DNA from: Novosphingobium sp.
GTDB lineage: Bacteria > Pseudomonadota > Alphaproteobacteria > Sphingomonadales > Sphingomonadaceae
DNA: 47,022 nucleotides
Direction: 5' to 3'
Assembly (NCBI RefSeq): GCF_019748365.1
Contig: NZ_JAIEPN010000089.1
Location: forward strand, 1 to 47,022
The translations under genes and the position numbers were made by a program. The number at the start of each line of letters is the position of its first letter. Within the stretch, counting starts at the first letter, position 1. Positions 17,045 through 26,169 of the stretch are shown here, piece by piece. Below the pieces are notes generated by a model that did not search any database, was not told the DNA's origin, and saw only the letters and a program-made list of their open reading frames with translations.

Positions 17045-17998
17045 TCACACCTTCAGGCCGATCTCGCGCAGCCGCTCGTGGAGATAGTCGTCTGCGGTGA
17101 TCGGCACCGGATAGCGGTCCGGGTTTTCCGCGCTCACGCAACCCGGCAGCGTGCGGATCGCGAAATCGCTGCGCAGGTGGAGGAAGAACGGCATCGAATA
17201 GCGGCTGTGCGCGGCGCGGGCGCCATCGGGGTTGCGCACGCGGTGCGTGGTCGAGGGCAGGACGTGGTTGGTCAGGCGCTGCAGCATGTCGCCGATATTG
17301 ACCACCAGCGCGCCGGGCGGGGGTGAGGCGGGGATCCAGCGGCCTTCGCGCGTCAGCAGTTCGAGGCCCGCTTCCTCGGCGCCCAGCAGCAGCGTGATGA
17401 GGTTGATATCCTCATGCGCCCCGGCCCGGATCGCGCCGCCCGTCTCGCCGGGGATCGGCGGATAGTGCAGCAGCCGCAGGATCGAATTGCCGCCTGCGAT
17501 AGCCGGATCGAACCAGTCGCGCGAAAGGCCCAGCCACACCGCGATGTGCGAGAGGATCTGCGCGCCGATCCGGTCGAACTCGGCAAACAGGGCCGTGAAG
17601 GTCTCGCGGAAACCTTCGGGCGAATCGGGCCAGACGTTGGCCGGCATCGTCGCCCCAAGCGGATCGCCTGCGGGCACTTCGCGTCCGACATGCCAGAATT
17701 CCTTGAGGTCGTGGTGCGCCGCGCCCTTGGCAATTTCGGTGCGGAACGGGGTGTAGCCGCGCTGCCCGCCGCCGCCGGCCACATGCCAGCGCCGCTTGGC
17801 TGCTTCGTCCTGCGCAAAGAACGCGGCGGTCAGGTCCCACCCGCGCGCCACCAGCGCCGGATCGAGCCCATGGTCCGAGACCAGCGCGAAGCCGAAGCGC
17901 TGGAAGCTGCTGCCCAGATCGTCCGAAAGCCTGCCCGAAGGGGCCGACAGCGAAAGCACGGGTAGGGTATCGAGGTTCATGGCTTGCACGTGTTCCAT
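17045..17998 (-). CDS. Isopenicillin N synthase-family 2OG/Fe(II)-type oxygenase
   Basis: The 317-residue cytosolic non-haem iron enzyme has an N-terminal DIOX_N domain (FQRFGFALVSDHGL) and a C-terminal jelly-roll. The metal ligands are visible as His195-x-Asp197 (AGAHEDINLITLL) and His252 (STTHRV). The RYS motif at 266-268 (SRYSMPFFLH) is the usual 2-oxoglutarate or substrate carboxylate anchor. A start at Met7 (17980) is also possible; neither ATG has a strong ribosome site, though GGAGG lies 13 bases before the first. It is divergent from the EVE gene. The substrate is unknown; beta-lactam synthesis is not implied. Confidence 0.88.
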   Translation of the reverse strand: MEHVQAMNLDTLPVLSLSAPSGRLSDDLGSSFQRFGFALVSDHGLDPALVARGWDLTAAFFAQDEAAKRRWHVAGGGGQRGYTPFRTEIAKGAAHHDLKEFWHVGREVPAGDPLGATMPANVWPDSPEGFRETFTALFAEFDRIGAQILSHIAVWLGLSRDWFDPAIAGGNSILRLLHYPPIPGETGGAIRAGAHEDINLITLLLGAEEAGLELLTREGRWIPASPPPGALVVNIGDMLQRLTNHVLPSTTHRVRNPDGARAAHSRYSMPFFLHLRSDFAIRTLPGCVSAENPDRYPVPITADDYLHERLREIGLKV

Positions 17999-18041
17999 CA
18001 GCGATTATGAGCCTCCCATATCCCGATCCCGGAAGGCATGC

Positions 18042-18476
18042 ATGACCAAAATCAAGGCGACCGAACAGGCTTGGCTGATGAAGTCGGAACCTGACGTCTA
18101 CGGTTGGGATGACCTGATCGCAGAGGGCGAGGGCACCTGGGACGGCGTGCGCAACCACCTCGCCGCGCGCAATCTGCGCACCATGAACGTGGGCGATCTG
18201 GCCTTCTTCTATCACTCCAACATCGGCAAGGAGATCGTTGGAATCGTGGAGATCAGTGTCGCCGGCCTCACCGATCCGACCGATCCCGAAGGCAAGTGGG
18301 CGGCCGTGAAAGTCAAGCCGGTCGCCAAACTCAAGACGCCGGTCACACTGGCCGCGATCAAAGCCACGCCGACGCTGGCCGAGATGGAACTGTTGCGGCT
18401 CTCGCGCCTCTCGGTGTCGGCGGTGCGTGGTTCCGAATGGGATATCGTGCTGGAGATGGCGGGCGGCACGATCTGA
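18042..18476 (+). CDS. EVE-domain protein
   Basis: The 144-residue protein is a single EVE (PUA-like) domain; related domains bind modified bases in DNA or RNA. Diagnostic segments are WLMKSEPDVYGWDDL, GVRNHLAARNLR and VGDLAFFYHSN, followed by GIVEISVAGLTDPTDPEGKW. ATG 18042 has GGAAGG five bases upstream, which sets the start; longer upstream reading is noise. No restriction or modification genes lie nearby, so it is probably a housekeeping member of the family rather than a defence gene. Confidence 0.9.
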   Translation: MTKIKATEQAWLMKSEPDVYGWDDLIAEGEGTWDGVRNHLAARNLRTMNVGDLAFFYHSNIGKEIVGIVEISVAGLTDPTDPEGKWAAVKVKPVAKLKTPVTLAAIKATPTLAEMELLRLSRLSVSAVRGSEWDIVLEMAGGTI

Positions 18477-18582
18477 TCGCTTGCCCCTCCGGCTGTGCCG
18501 GATCGGAACAGTCCCGCTTTGATCCTGCATGGGGCGATTCGCAGCCTCCCTGCATAGTAAATAAAGCGTTACCACTGCCGCC

Positions 18583-18831
18583 ATGCTCAGACGGCGTGCC
18601 CCGAATCCCGAACTTGCCGGCCATCCCTTTCGCCGCACCCTGCCCGCGCACGTGCTGCGTCCGCTTCCCGCGTTCGAGCCTGAAGTGGAAGCGGCGATGA
18701 AGGCATTGCAGCTGCCAGAAGGCGTGCGTTCGGCGCCGGTCGATCCCAGGCGGATCACGCGGCAGGATGTGATGGATTTCCTGCTGGCCTACTGCGCCTG
18801 CTTCCTGGCGGTCTCGGTCTTCATCTTCTGA
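18583..18831 (+). CDS. Small hypothetical protein with a C-terminal membrane segment
   Basis: The 82-residue ORF has a basic, proline-rich N-terminus (LRRRAPNPELAGHPFRRTLP) and a hydrophobic C-terminal helix (VMDFLLAYCACFLAVSVFIF), so it looks like a tail-anchored inner-membrane protein. I do not recognise a family. Support comes from high-GC codon use, a clean ATG after an AT-rich promoter-like stretch (18555-18575), and a fit between EVE and the convergent MFS gene, whose stop is only 9 bp away. The function is unknown. Confidence 0.6.
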   Translation: MLRRRAPNPELAGHPFRRTLPAHVLRPLPAFEPEVEAAMKALQLPEGVRSAPVDPRRITRQDVMDFLLAYCACFLAVSVFIF

Positions 18832-18840
18832 GGCTTACGC

Positions 18841-20169
18841 CTACTCGAACGTGTGTTCGATTTCGCCAACGTGAGCCTTCTCGGCCTTGTGGAGCACGCG
18901 CGCCAGCCACGCGGCAATGAGGCACATGGCCGCGCCCAGCAGGAGCTGATCGGCGAGCGGTACGCCTCCGGCGCTGAGGCCCACGGCAATCAGCGAACCC
19001 ACCACCATGGCGCCGGCATTGACGATATTGTTCGCCGCAATGGTCCGCGCGGTTTCCGCCTTGTCGACCACCGTCGTCAGGAACGCGTAGAGCGGCACGA
19101 CGAACATGCCCCCCGAAATCGCGATGCCGAGCAAGGTCAGCAGCAGCGGCACCGCCAGCGGCTCCATCACGAACTGGGGGACGTTCAGCAGGGCAGTACC
19201 GGCTTCGTGCGGCCACATCTTGCACACCACATGGAAGGCCACGATGAACAGGCCCATCACGATCACCGACACCGGGCCGAAGCGCGCCGAAACAGTGCCC
19301 TTGAGCAAGTGATTGATCGAGACCGAGCCGATCGCGACGCCGATCGAGAAGACCACGAGGAACAGGCTCGCCACTTCCTTGCTCGCCGAAAGCACGTTCT
19401 TGGCAAGCGGCGGGAACTGGATGAACAGCACCGCGCCGATCGTCCAGAAGAAGCTGATCGCCGCGATGGCGAGGAACACGCGCGGGTGCCGCGTTGTCAT
19501 CCGAACCAGCGTGATCGAGGAGCGGATCACGTTGAAATCGAGCGGGACGGGCTCCATCTGCGGCGGCGCGGGCGGCACGAACTGTGCGGTGCAGAAGCCG
19601 ACGACCGCAGTGCCGATGCAGATGACGGCGGCCCATTCGACCGGGATCCAGCCCGCAAAGATCGTGCCCGCAAGGATCGAGATATAGGTCCCCGCCTCGA
19701 CCAGGCCCGTGCCGGCCAGAACCTCTTCGGGATGCAGGTGCTGCGGCAGGATCGCGTACTTGATCGGGCCGAAGAACGTGGAATGCACCCCCATCGCGAG
19801 CAGCGCCGTCAGCATCAGCGGGATCGCCACGATCTGCACCGCCATGCCGCGCCAGGCCATGAACAGGCCAGCCGCGCCGACGAGCATAATCCCGATCTCC
19901 GCCGCCTTGACGATACGGATGATCCGCGCCTTGTCGCGCATGTCCGCCAGCTGGCCCGAAAGTGCGGAGAGCATGAAGAACGGCAGGATGAATACGGCCG
20001 AAGCAATCGCCGAGAAGCGCGCTTCGGCGGCCTCCGAATGGTATACGGTGTATACCACGTAGAGGATCATCGCGTTCTTGTAGAGGTTGTCGTTGAACGC
20101 GCCGAGCAGCTGTGTTGCAAACAGCGGCAGGAAGCGGCGTCTCCGGATGAGCAGCGCGGTTGTCGTCAT
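18841..20169 (-). CDS. MFS transporter, LplT-like lysophospholipid-transporter family
   Basis: The 442-residue major facilitator protein is predicted to have 12 membrane helices. Its first helix region FATQLLGAFNDNLYKNAMI matches the signature of the LplT/Aas-type MFS group, which flips lysophospholipids inward for re-acylation. LADMRDKARIIRIVKAAEI is the family's loop 2-3 motif, followed by HSTFFGPIKYAILPQHL, again LplT-like. The acyltransferase and acyl-ACP synthetase domains that are sometimes fused in this group are absent, and no aas gene is adjacent. Its neighbour pgsA, divergently transcribed, is also a phospholipid gene. The substrate is inferred from the family only. Confidence 0.82.
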   Translation of the reverse strand: MTTTALLIRRRRFLPLFATQLLGAFNDNLYKNAMILYVVYTVYHSEAAEARFSAIASAVFILPFFMLSALSGQLADMRDKARIIRIVKAAEIGIMLVGAAGLFMAWRGMAVQIVAIPLMLTALLAMGVHSTFFGPIKYAILPQHLHPEEVLAGTGLVEAGTYISILAGTIFAGWIPVEWAAVICIGTAVVGFCTAQFVPPAPPQMEPVPLDFNVIRSSITLVRMTTRHPRVFLAIAAISFFWTIGAVLFIQFPPLAKNVLSASKEVASLFLVVFSIGVAIGSVSINHLLKGTVSARFGPVSVIVMGLFIVAFHVVCKMWPHEAGTALLNVPQFVMEPLAVPLLLTLLGIAISGGMFVVPLYAFLTTVVDKAETARTIAANNIVNAGAMVVGSLIAVGLSAGGVPLADQLLLGAAMCLIAAWLARVLHKAEKAHVGEIEHTFE

Positions 20170-20306
20170 GCAGGCGATGTCATTCGGGTTTTGCCAGCTT
20201 TCGCATCTTCGGACCTTCCCATAGCGCGGTGCACGGGGGGGACAAGGGGCATGGTGAACAACTTGCAGTTTCTTCGTATCGTCATCGTGCCTATGGTGAC
20301 CCTACG

Positions 20307-20900
20307 ATGCTGACACTTCCCAATCTGCTAACGCTGTCCCGCATTGTCACCGTGCCTTTGCTGGCGGGCCTGCTGTGGTGGCCCGAATGGCAAGCCGGCT
20401 ATGCGATCGGCTTCGCGGTCTATGCACTGATGGGCGTGACCGACTATTTCGACGGCTACCTTGCGCGCGCGCAGGGCACGGTCTCCAAGCTCGGGATCTT
20501 CCTCGATCCGATTGCCGACAAGATCATGGTCGCTGCCGTGATTCTCGTCCTCACCGCGCAAGGCGTACTCACCGGCCCCTACGTAGGCGATCTCCACGTG
20601 ATTGCAGGCCTCATCATCCTGATCCGCGAGATCGCGGTTTCGGGCTTGCGCGAATTTCTGGGCGGCATTCAGGTTTCGGTGCCTGTCTCCAAGCTCGCCA
20701 AGTGGAAGACGACCTTCCAGTTCATCGCGCTGGGCGCGCTGATCCTCGGGCAGGGCGCGCCGGGCTGGACCATGCTCATCGCCGGGATCGATGCGAACGT
20801 GCCGCATACGGTGGGCCTCGTCACGCTGTGGGCGGCCGCGGCGCTGACGGTGATCACCGGCTGGGATTATCTGCGCGTCGGCCTCAAGCACATGGACTGA
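20307..20900 (+). CDS. pgsA: CDP-diacylglycerol--glycerol-3-phosphate 3-phosphatidyltransferase
   Basis: This inner-membrane enzyme makes phosphatidylglycerol phosphate from CDP-diacylglycerol and glycerol 3-phosphate, the committed step to PG and cardiolipin. The CDP-alcohol phosphotransferase motif is complete: DYFDGYLARAQGTVSKLGIF followed by LDPIADK. Several hydrophobic helices follow (VAAVILVLTAQGVL, FQFIALGALILG). The start MLTLPNLLTLSRIVTVPLLAG matches PgsA proteins, so ATG 20307 is chosen over the upstream extension, although no strong ribosome site is visible. Length is 197 residues. The PG it makes is the substrate of MprF encoded at 42.6-45.3 kb. Confidence 0.94.
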   Translation: MLTLPNLLTLSRIVTVPLLAGLLWWPEWQAGYAIGFAVYALMGVTDYFDGYLARAQGTVSKLGIFLDPIADKIMVAAVILVLTAQGVLTGPYVGDLHVIAGLIILIREIAVSGLREFLGGIQVSVPVSKLAKWKTTFQFIALGALILGQGAPGWTMLIAGIDANVPHTVGLVTLWAAAALTVITGWDYLRVGLKHMD

Positions 20901-20907
20901 TCGGCCC

Positions 20908-21246
20908 TCAGCCCGCGCCAGCCTTCGAGAAAAGGTTGAGCACCAGAACGCCGGCCATGATCAGGCCGATCCCCGCCAGCGCTGGCAGATCGAGCTGCTG
21001 GCCATGCACAAGCCACGCCAGCGCCGTGATCAGCACGATGCCCACGCCCGACCAGATCGCATAGGCGACGCCGGTCGGAATGCGCTCCAGCGTCAGCGAC
21101 AGGAAGAACAGCGCGATGGCATAGCCTGCCATGCTCACCGCCAGCGGCAGCAGCTTGCTGAATCCCGCCGATTGCTTGAGCGCGGTCGTCGCGATGACTT
21201 CGGCTACAATCGCGATGGCGAGCGAGAGATAGGGTGGTAGGTTCAT
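20908..21246 (-). CDS. Small multidrug resistance (SMR) family efflux protein
   Basis: The 112-residue protein has four membrane helices and the essential SMR glutamate in helix 1 (Glu16 in [18 protein letters not shown], equivalent to EmrE Glu14). [21 protein letters not shown] is the conserved EmrE-type helix 2-3 region. SMR pumps exchange protons for quaternary ammonium or guanidinium cations. The ATG overlaps the parE stop by four bases (21243-21246), an unusual coupling to a toxin gene. The EmrE subtype is favoured over SugE/Gdx on sequence feel, not on a decisive residue. Confidence 0.9.
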   Translation of the reverse strand: MNLPPYLSLAIAIVAEVIATTALKQSAGFSKLLPLAVSMAGYAIALFFLSLTLERIPTGVAYAIWSGVGIVLITALAWLVHGQQLDLPALAGIGLIMAGVLVLNLFSKAGAG

Positions 21247-21539
21247 GGGTCAGGGAACCTCGCTTGGTAGTCGGTAGCGCCGTGGAGGATATGGATCACG
21301 TAGATCGTATCCTCCTCGATCTTGAAGAATATCAGGTAGTTGCCGTGCAGGGCCTTGCGGATCTCGCCGCGCTTGTCGTGGTGCACCACCGGATATCGTC
21401 GCGGGAATGTGGTCAGTCGTTCGCAGGCTTCGCGCAATTCCGTGATAAACAGGAGCGCTTGCCGAGGGCTATCCCGCGCTATGAAATCGGCAACAGCTTC
21501 GAAATCGGCTTCGGCCTCTGCCGCAAATTCGAGCTTCAC
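21243..21539 (-). CDS. parE: ParE/RelE-superfamily toxin
   Basis: The 98-residue toxin of a type II toxin-antitoxin pair shows the ParE pattern: [21 protein letters not shown] at the N-terminus, then [41 protein letters not shown] with the beta-sheet core. ParE-type toxins usually inhibit DNA gyrase, whereas RelE-type relatives cleave mRNA; the sequence looks more like ParE. It begins within the last four bases of parD (21536-21539) and its stop overlaps the start of the SMR gene. Confidence 0.9.
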   Translation of the reverse strand: MKLEFAAEAEADFEAVADFIARDSPRQALLFITELREACERLTTFPRRYPVVHHDKRGEIRKALHGNYLIFFKIEEDTIYVIHILHGATDYQARFPDP

Positions 21540-21793
21540 TTCGCGTTTTCGATCATCGCGCGATATTTGCGCTCCAGGCGGTCAAGCACCTCGGTTGCGG
21601 GTTTCGTATGCCCTGCATCGACATCGTCCAGTCCGCGCTGGATCGCCGCATCATAAGCAGCCAGCCGGGCTTCACGGTCCTGTATCAGCCGCACGCCTTC
21701 GCGCAGCACTTCGCTTTTCGAGTTGTAGCGACCGGTCGCGACGAGGGCGGTCACGAATTCCTCGAGCTTTGGTCCCAGATCGGCGCTGATCAT
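21536..21793 (-). CDS. parD: ParD-like ribbon-helix-helix antitoxin
   Basis: The 85-residue protein has an N-terminal ribbon-helix-helix DNA-binding domain (LGPKLEEFVTALVATGRYNSKSEVLREGVRLIQDRE) and a charged C-terminal arm ([16 protein letters not shown]) that would wrap the toxin. It precedes parE with a four-base overlap. ParD proteins repress their own operon, so an operator should lie in 21794-21851, just after the oxyR stop. Such control would also extend to the downstream SMR pump. Confidence 0.9.
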   Translation of the reverse strand: MISADLGPKLEEFVTALVATGRYNSKSEVLREGVRLIQDREARLAAYDAAIQRGLDDVDAGHTKPATEVLDRLERKYRAMIENAK

Positions 21794-21851
21794 GTCTGCC
21801 TCGGAGCAAGAAAGGGGGGAGGCCGGAGACTATCCCTCTTATCAACTATTA

Positions 21852-22748
21852 TCAACCTGCCGCCAGTTCGTTCGCCAGCAGGCGGAATTCCTCGGCGCGG
21901 GGGGAGTTCTTGCGCCATACGAGTGCGATCTCGCGGCTGGCGTGCTCTGATTCCAGCGGGCGGGCGACGATCTGGGTGCCCTGCAGGATGCCCGCTTTCA
22001 CCGCCATTTCGGGCAGCATGGTGAGGCCGAGGCCATTGTCCACCATCTGCACCAGCGTGTGCAGGCTGGTTCCAATCACGCTCGCGCTGGCACGCAGTTC
22101 GGGGCGGTTGCATGCGGCCAGCACGTGGTCCTTGAGGCAATGACCGTCTTCGAGCAGCAGCAGGCGCGCCTCGTCGATCAGTGCGGGCGCGATGCTCTGC
22201 GGCGGATCGCGCGGGTCATCCTTGGGAAAAGCAACGAGCAGGCGGTCGTGGAACAGATGCGCCGCTTCCACCTCGCCGGTCGCGAAGGGGAGCGCGAGCA
22301 GCACGCAGTCCGCGCGGCCGTGATGCAGCGATTCGACCGCCGCCGCGCTGGGCTCCTCGCGCAGGAAAAGCTTAAGGGAAGGGCGTTCACGGCGCAGACG
22401 GGGCAGGATTCGGGGCAGCAGGAACGGTGCAATGGTCGGGATCACGCTCATCCGCAGCTCGCCCGAAAGCGGCGCGCCGTGCGCCTGCACGAGCGCCGAG
22501 AGTTCCTCGCCCTCGCGCAATAGGCGGTGTGCCTTGGCCACCACCTGATCGCCGAGCGCGGTGAAGCGCACCACGCGCCGCGTGCGCTCGACCAGGGTTA
22601 CCCCGAGCAGCGTTTCCAGTTCGCGCAGGCCTGCCGAAAGCGTCGACTGCGAAACGAAGCAGGCGTCCGCCGCACGCCCGAAGTGGCCATGCTCGTGCAG
22701 CGCGACGAGGTATTGCAACTGCTTGAGAGTGGGGAGGTAGGTGGTCAT
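21852..22748 (-). CDS. oxyR: LysR-type peroxide sensor OxyR
   Basis: The 298-residue LysR regulator has the N-terminal helix-turn-helix (HFGRAADACFVSQSTLSAGLRELE). The redox pair is preserved: Cys204 and Cys213 in LLLEDGHCLKDHVLAAC, with the same nine-residue spacing as Cys199/Cys208 in E. coli OxyR. This supports peroxide sensing by disulfide formation. TSLHTLVQMVDNGLGLTMLPEMAV fits the OxyR effector domain. It starts 12 bp after the rnd stop on the same strand, so it may be read through from rnd; no catalase or peroxidase gene is adjacent. Confidence 0.92.
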   Translation of the reverse strand: MTTYLPTLKQLQYLVALHEHGHFGRAADACFVSQSTLSAGLRELETLLGVTLVERTRRVVRFTALGDQVVAKAHRLLREGEELSALVQAHGAPLSGELRMSVIPTIAPFLLPRILPRLRRERPSLKLFLREEPSAAAVESLHHGRADCVLLALPFATGEVEAAHLFHDRLLVAFPKDDPRDPPQSIAPALIDEARLLLLEDGHCLKDHVLAACNRPELRASASVIGTSLHTLVQMVDNGLGLTMLPEMAVKAGILQGTQIVARPLESEHASREIALVWRKNSPRAEEFRLLANELAAG

Positions 22749-22760
22749 GGCAGATGGACT

Positions 22761-24026
22761 TCAGTCGGGACCTTCGATGTCGTCACCGGCATCGGGCGGG
22801 TTGAAACCGTCGTCTTCCACCGGCTCAGGCAAGGGCGCCTCGTCGCCGCTGCCCGCAATCAGATCGATATGCGCCATCTTGAGCCGGCCGTTCACGACCG
22901 CGAAGGCCAGCTTGCCTTCGACGAGTTCGAGCGCATCGCGGCCGAACTGATCGAAGCGCCATCCCTCGAGGATCGGCAGGCCCTTGCGCTGGCCCGCAGC
23001 AAGCGCTTCCAGATCGTCACTGCGCGCAAGCAATCGCGCTGCAATATCAATCTCGCGGCTGCGGATCTTGAGCAGCAGCTTGAGCAAGTCCGCAACGAGC
23101 GCGCCTTCCTTGCCGAGTGGTGCGCCGCGCGGGGCGCGCGGGGGGAGTTCGGAATCGCTCATCGGCGTCGCATCGGCAATGGCCTGCATCAGGCGGCGTC
23201 CGATGTCGTTGTCCTTCCACCCGGCGGAAAGCCCGCGCACCTTGGCGAGTTCATGCTGTTCGCGCGGCGGATGGCTGGCGATATCGGCCAGCGTCTCGTC
23301 GCGCATGATGCGGCCGCGAGGGATGTTCTTGTCCATCGCCTCGGTCTCGCGCCAGGCGGCAATCGCCTTGAGCCTGCCGAGCACCGCCGGGTTGCGGCTG
23401 GGCGCGCGGATCTTTTGCCAGACCACTTGAGGATCGGAGCGGTAGTTCTCGGGATCGGCGAGTTTTTCCATCTCGGCATCGAGCCATTCGCCGCGCCCCG
23501 TCTTGATCAGCCGCTTCAGCATGCGCGGGAAGATCTTGGAAAGGTGCGTGACATCGCCGATGGCATATTCGATCTGCCGCTCGGTCAGCGGGCGGCGCGA
23601 CCAGTCGGTGAAGCGGGCGCCCTTGTCGATCGAGAAGCCAAGCCAGCTTTCGACGAGATTCGAATAGCCGATCTGTTCGGACTGGCTGATCGCCATCATC
23701 GCGATCTGGGTATCGAAGATCGGGTGCGGGGTGCGCCCGGTCAAGTTGTAGATGATTTCGACGTCCTGCCCGCCGGCGTGGAACACCTTGAGCACGTCCT
23801 CGTTATCGACCAGCAGTTCGAGCAGCGGGGCAAGATCGAGGCCGGGCGCCAGCGGATCGATCGCGGCGGCTTCCTTATCGTCGGCGATCTGCACCAGGCA
23901 CAGTTCCGGCCAATAGGTGTTCTCGCGCATGAACTCGGTATCGACCGTGATGAAATCGGCCTTGGAGAGACGCTCGCACAAGTCGGCCAGAGCCGGGGTT
24001 GTCGTGATCAGCGGGTGTATCTTCAT
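22761..24026 (-). CDS. rnd: Ribonuclease D
   Basis: RNase D is a 3'-5' exoribonuclease that matures tRNA ends. The DEDD catalytic motifs are visible: FITVDTEFMRENTYWPELCL (Exo I), VFHAGGQDVEIIYNL (Exo II) and YAIGDVTHL (Exo III). An HRDC domain follows around residues 210-290 (RLKAIAAWRETEAMDKNIPRG) and then a second HRDC-like C-terminal region. ATG 24026 (MKIHPLITTTPALADL) gives 421 residues; an upstream extension in the same frame is not homologous. It is divergent from aspS across 167 bp. Confidence 0.93.
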   Translation of the reverse strand: MKIHPLITTTPALADLCERLSKADFITVDTEFMRENTYWPELCLVQIADDKEAAAIDPLAPGLDLAPLLELLVDNEDVLKVFHAGGQDVEIIYNLTGRTPHPIFDTQIAMMAISQSEQIGYSNLVESWLGFSIDKGARFTDWSRRPLTERQIEYAIGDVTHLSKIFPRMLKRLIKTGRGEWLDAEMEKLADPENYRSDPQVVWQKIRAPSRNPAVLGRLKAIAAWRETEAMDKNIPRGRIMRDETLADIASHPPREQHELAKVRGLSAGWKDNDIGRRLMQAIADATPMSDSELPPRAPRGAPLGKEGALVADLLKLLLKIRSREIDIAARLLARSDDLEALAAGQRKGLPILEGWRFDQFGRDALELVEGKLAFAVVNGRLKMAHIDLIAGSGDEAPLPEPVEDDGFNPPDAGDDIEGPD

Positions 24027-24193
24027 CGTGCTTTTCTGCTTGCGCACCGGCCAAACCCTCATGCCCGATCGATGCTGGTGGTGGCCCCGTCCGGGGCCTG
24101 CGGCTTGACAAATTCGCGGCCATCGCCTCTTGGCCGCGATCATTCCCTGCCCGAATGCTGGGCGATTGACCAGCCAAATTGGAACCGAGCCAC

Positions 24194-25975
24194 ATGCACC
24201 CTTATCGTTCCCACACCTGCGGCGCGCTGGCACAGGCGCAAGTCGGGCAGAACGTGCGCCTCTCGGGCTGGGTGCACCGCAAGCGCGACCATGGCGGCGT
24301 GCTGTTTGTCGATCTGCGCGACCATTACGGCATCACCCAGATTGTGGCCGACAGCGACAGTCCGGCGCTCGCGATCCTTGAATCCACCCGCGTGGAAAGC
24401 GTTGTGACGATCGAGGGCGAGGTCAAGGCACGCAGCGCGGGCACGGTGAACCCGAACCTCGCGACCGGCGAGATCGAAGTCTATGCCCGCGCCGCGACGG
24501 TGCTGTCTGCCGCCGAGGAACTGCCGATGCCGGTGGCCGGCGAGCAGGAGTATCCCGAGGATATCCGCCTGCGCTACCGCTTCCTCGACCTCCGCCGCGA
24601 GACGCTGCATGCCAACATCATGACGCGCACCAGGGTGATCCGCGACATGCGCACCCGCATGGAAAATGCCGGCTTCACTGAATACTCGACGCCGATTCTC
24701 ACCGCCTCCAGCCCTGAGGGCGCGCGCGATTTCCTCGTGCCGAGCCGCATTCATGCCGGCAAGTTCTATGCGCTGCCGCAGGCGCCGCAGCAGTACAAGC
24801 AGCTGCTCATGGTGGCGGGCTTCGACCGCTACTTCCAGATCGCCCCCTGCTTCCGCGACGAGGACCCGCGCGCTGACCGCCTGCCGGGCGAATTCTATCA
24901 GCTCGACCTCGAGATGAGCTTCGTGACCCAGGAAGAAGTCTGGGAGACGATGGAGCCGGTGATCGGCGGCGTGTTCGAGACCTTCGCCAACGGCAAGCCG
25001 GTGACGCCCTCGGGCAGTTTCCCGCGCATCGCCTATGACGATGCCATGCTGAAGTATGGCTCGGACAAGCCGGATTTGCGCAACCCGCTGATCATCAGCG
25101 ACGTCGCCAGCTACTTCACCACTTCGGGCTTCGGCCTGTTCGAGAAGATCGTCGCCGGCGGCGGCACCGTGCGCGCGATCCCAGCGCCGGGCACGGCAGA
25201 CAAGAGCCGCAAGTTCTTCGACGATATGAACGAGTGGGCGCGCAGCGAAGGCCATGCTGGCCTCGGCTACGTGACGCGCAAGGGCGGCGATTTCGGGGGC
25301 CCGATCGCGAAGAACCACGGCACCGAGGGCATGGAAGCGCTCTATGCCGCGCTCGGCCTTGGGCCCGATGACGGCCTGTTCTTCGCCGCGGGCAAGCCGG
25401 AGCAGGCCGCCAAGCTGGCCGGCGCGGCGCGTACACGCGTTGCCGAACAGCTCGGCCTCATCGACAAGGACCGCTTCGAGCTATGCTGGATCGTCGATTT
25501 CCCGTTCTACGAATGGGATGAGGACGCCAAGAAGGTCGAGTTCGCGCACAACCCGTTCTCGATGCCGCAGGGCGGGATGGACGCGCTGACGGGGCAGGAC
25601 CCGCTGACGATCAAGGCCTTCCAGTACGATCTCGTCTGCAACGGCTACGAAATCGCCTCGGGTTCGATCCGCAACCAGTCGCCCGAGTTGATGGTCAAGG
25701 CGTTCGAACTGGTCGGGCTTTCCAAGGCGGACGTCGAGGAGCGCTTCGGCGGGCTCTACCGCGCGTTCCAGTATGGCGCCCCGCCGCACGGCGGCATGGC
25801 GGCGGGTGTGGACCGCATCGTCATGCTCGTTTGCGGCGCGCAGAACCTGCGCGAAATCACGCTGTTCCCGATGAACCAGCGCGCCGAGGATCTCTTGATG
25901 GGTGCGCCTTCGCCAGCGACGAACACCCAGCTGCGCGAATTGCATCTGCGGACGGTGGAACCCTCCAAGGGGTGA
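24194..25975 (+). CDS. aspS: Aspartyl-tRNA synthetase, probably non-discriminating (Asp/Asn)
   Basis: The 593-residue class IIb synthetase charges tRNA with aspartate. It has an N-terminal OB anticodon-binding domain ([21 protein letters not shown]), class II motif 1 region ([20 protein letters not shown]), motif 2 ([11 protein letters not shown]), the bacterial insertion domain (about 290-420) and motif 3 ([16 protein letters not shown]). His33 and Gly83 sit where non-discriminating bacterial AspRS enzymes carry His and Gly, suggesting that it also makes Asp-tRNA(Asn) for GatCAB. Start MHPYRSH is chosen over an upstream TTG. A perfect hairpin GGCCCC/GGGGCC lies upstream at 24083-24098. Confidence 0.96.
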   Translation: MHPYRSHTCGALAQAQVGQNVRLSGWVHRKRDHGGVLFVDLRDHYGITQIVADSDSPALAILESTRVESVVTIEGEVKARSAGTVNPNLATGEIEVYARAATVLSAAEELPMPVAGEQEYPEDIRLRYRFLDLRRETLHANIMTRTRVIRDMRTRMENAGFTEYSTPILTASSPEGARDFLVPSRIHAGKFYALPQAPQQYKQLLMVAGFDRYFQIAPCFRDEDPRADRLPGEFYQLDLEMSFVTQEEVWETMEPVIGGVFETFANGKPVTPSGSFPRIAYDDAMLKYGSDKPDLRNPLIISDVASYFTTSGFGLFEKIVAGGGTVRAIPAPGTADKSRKFFDDMNEWARSEGHAGLGYVTRKGGDFGGPIAKNHGTEGMEALYAALGLGPDDGLFFAAGKPEQAAKLAGAARTRVAEQLGLIDKDRFELCWIVDFPFYEWDEDAKKVEFAHNPFSMPQGGMDALTGQDPLTIKAFQYDLVCNGYEIASGSIRNQSPELMVKAFELVGLSKADVEERFGGLYRAFQYGAPPHGGMAAGVDRIVMLVCGAQNLREITLFPMNQRAEDLLMGAPSPATNTQLRELHLRTVEPSKG

Positions 25976-26169
25976 ACCGGTCAGGGGGGCAAGCGCAAAC
26001 CTGTGGATTGTGCACCTGCCCGTCCGCTCGGTTCACCGCTCGTCACGCATCACGCACACTTCGTCCACATAGCTGCTATGCATCGCGCCACTTGCCAGCC
26101 CGCAATCCGGACATTAGGGCGAAGGCCGGATTTGATTATACCAACCCAGTTCCTTGAAGGGGCAAAAGA

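Noticed and set aside
17045..17998. Isopenicillin N synthase / beta-lactam biosynthesis gene
   Set aside because: Only the superfamily fold and iron ligands are shared; no other beta-lactam biosynthetic genes are present.
18042..18476. EVE gene as part of a DNA-modification defence system
   Set aside because: No methyltransferase, nuclease or other defence gene is nearby; the neighbours are housekeeping genes.
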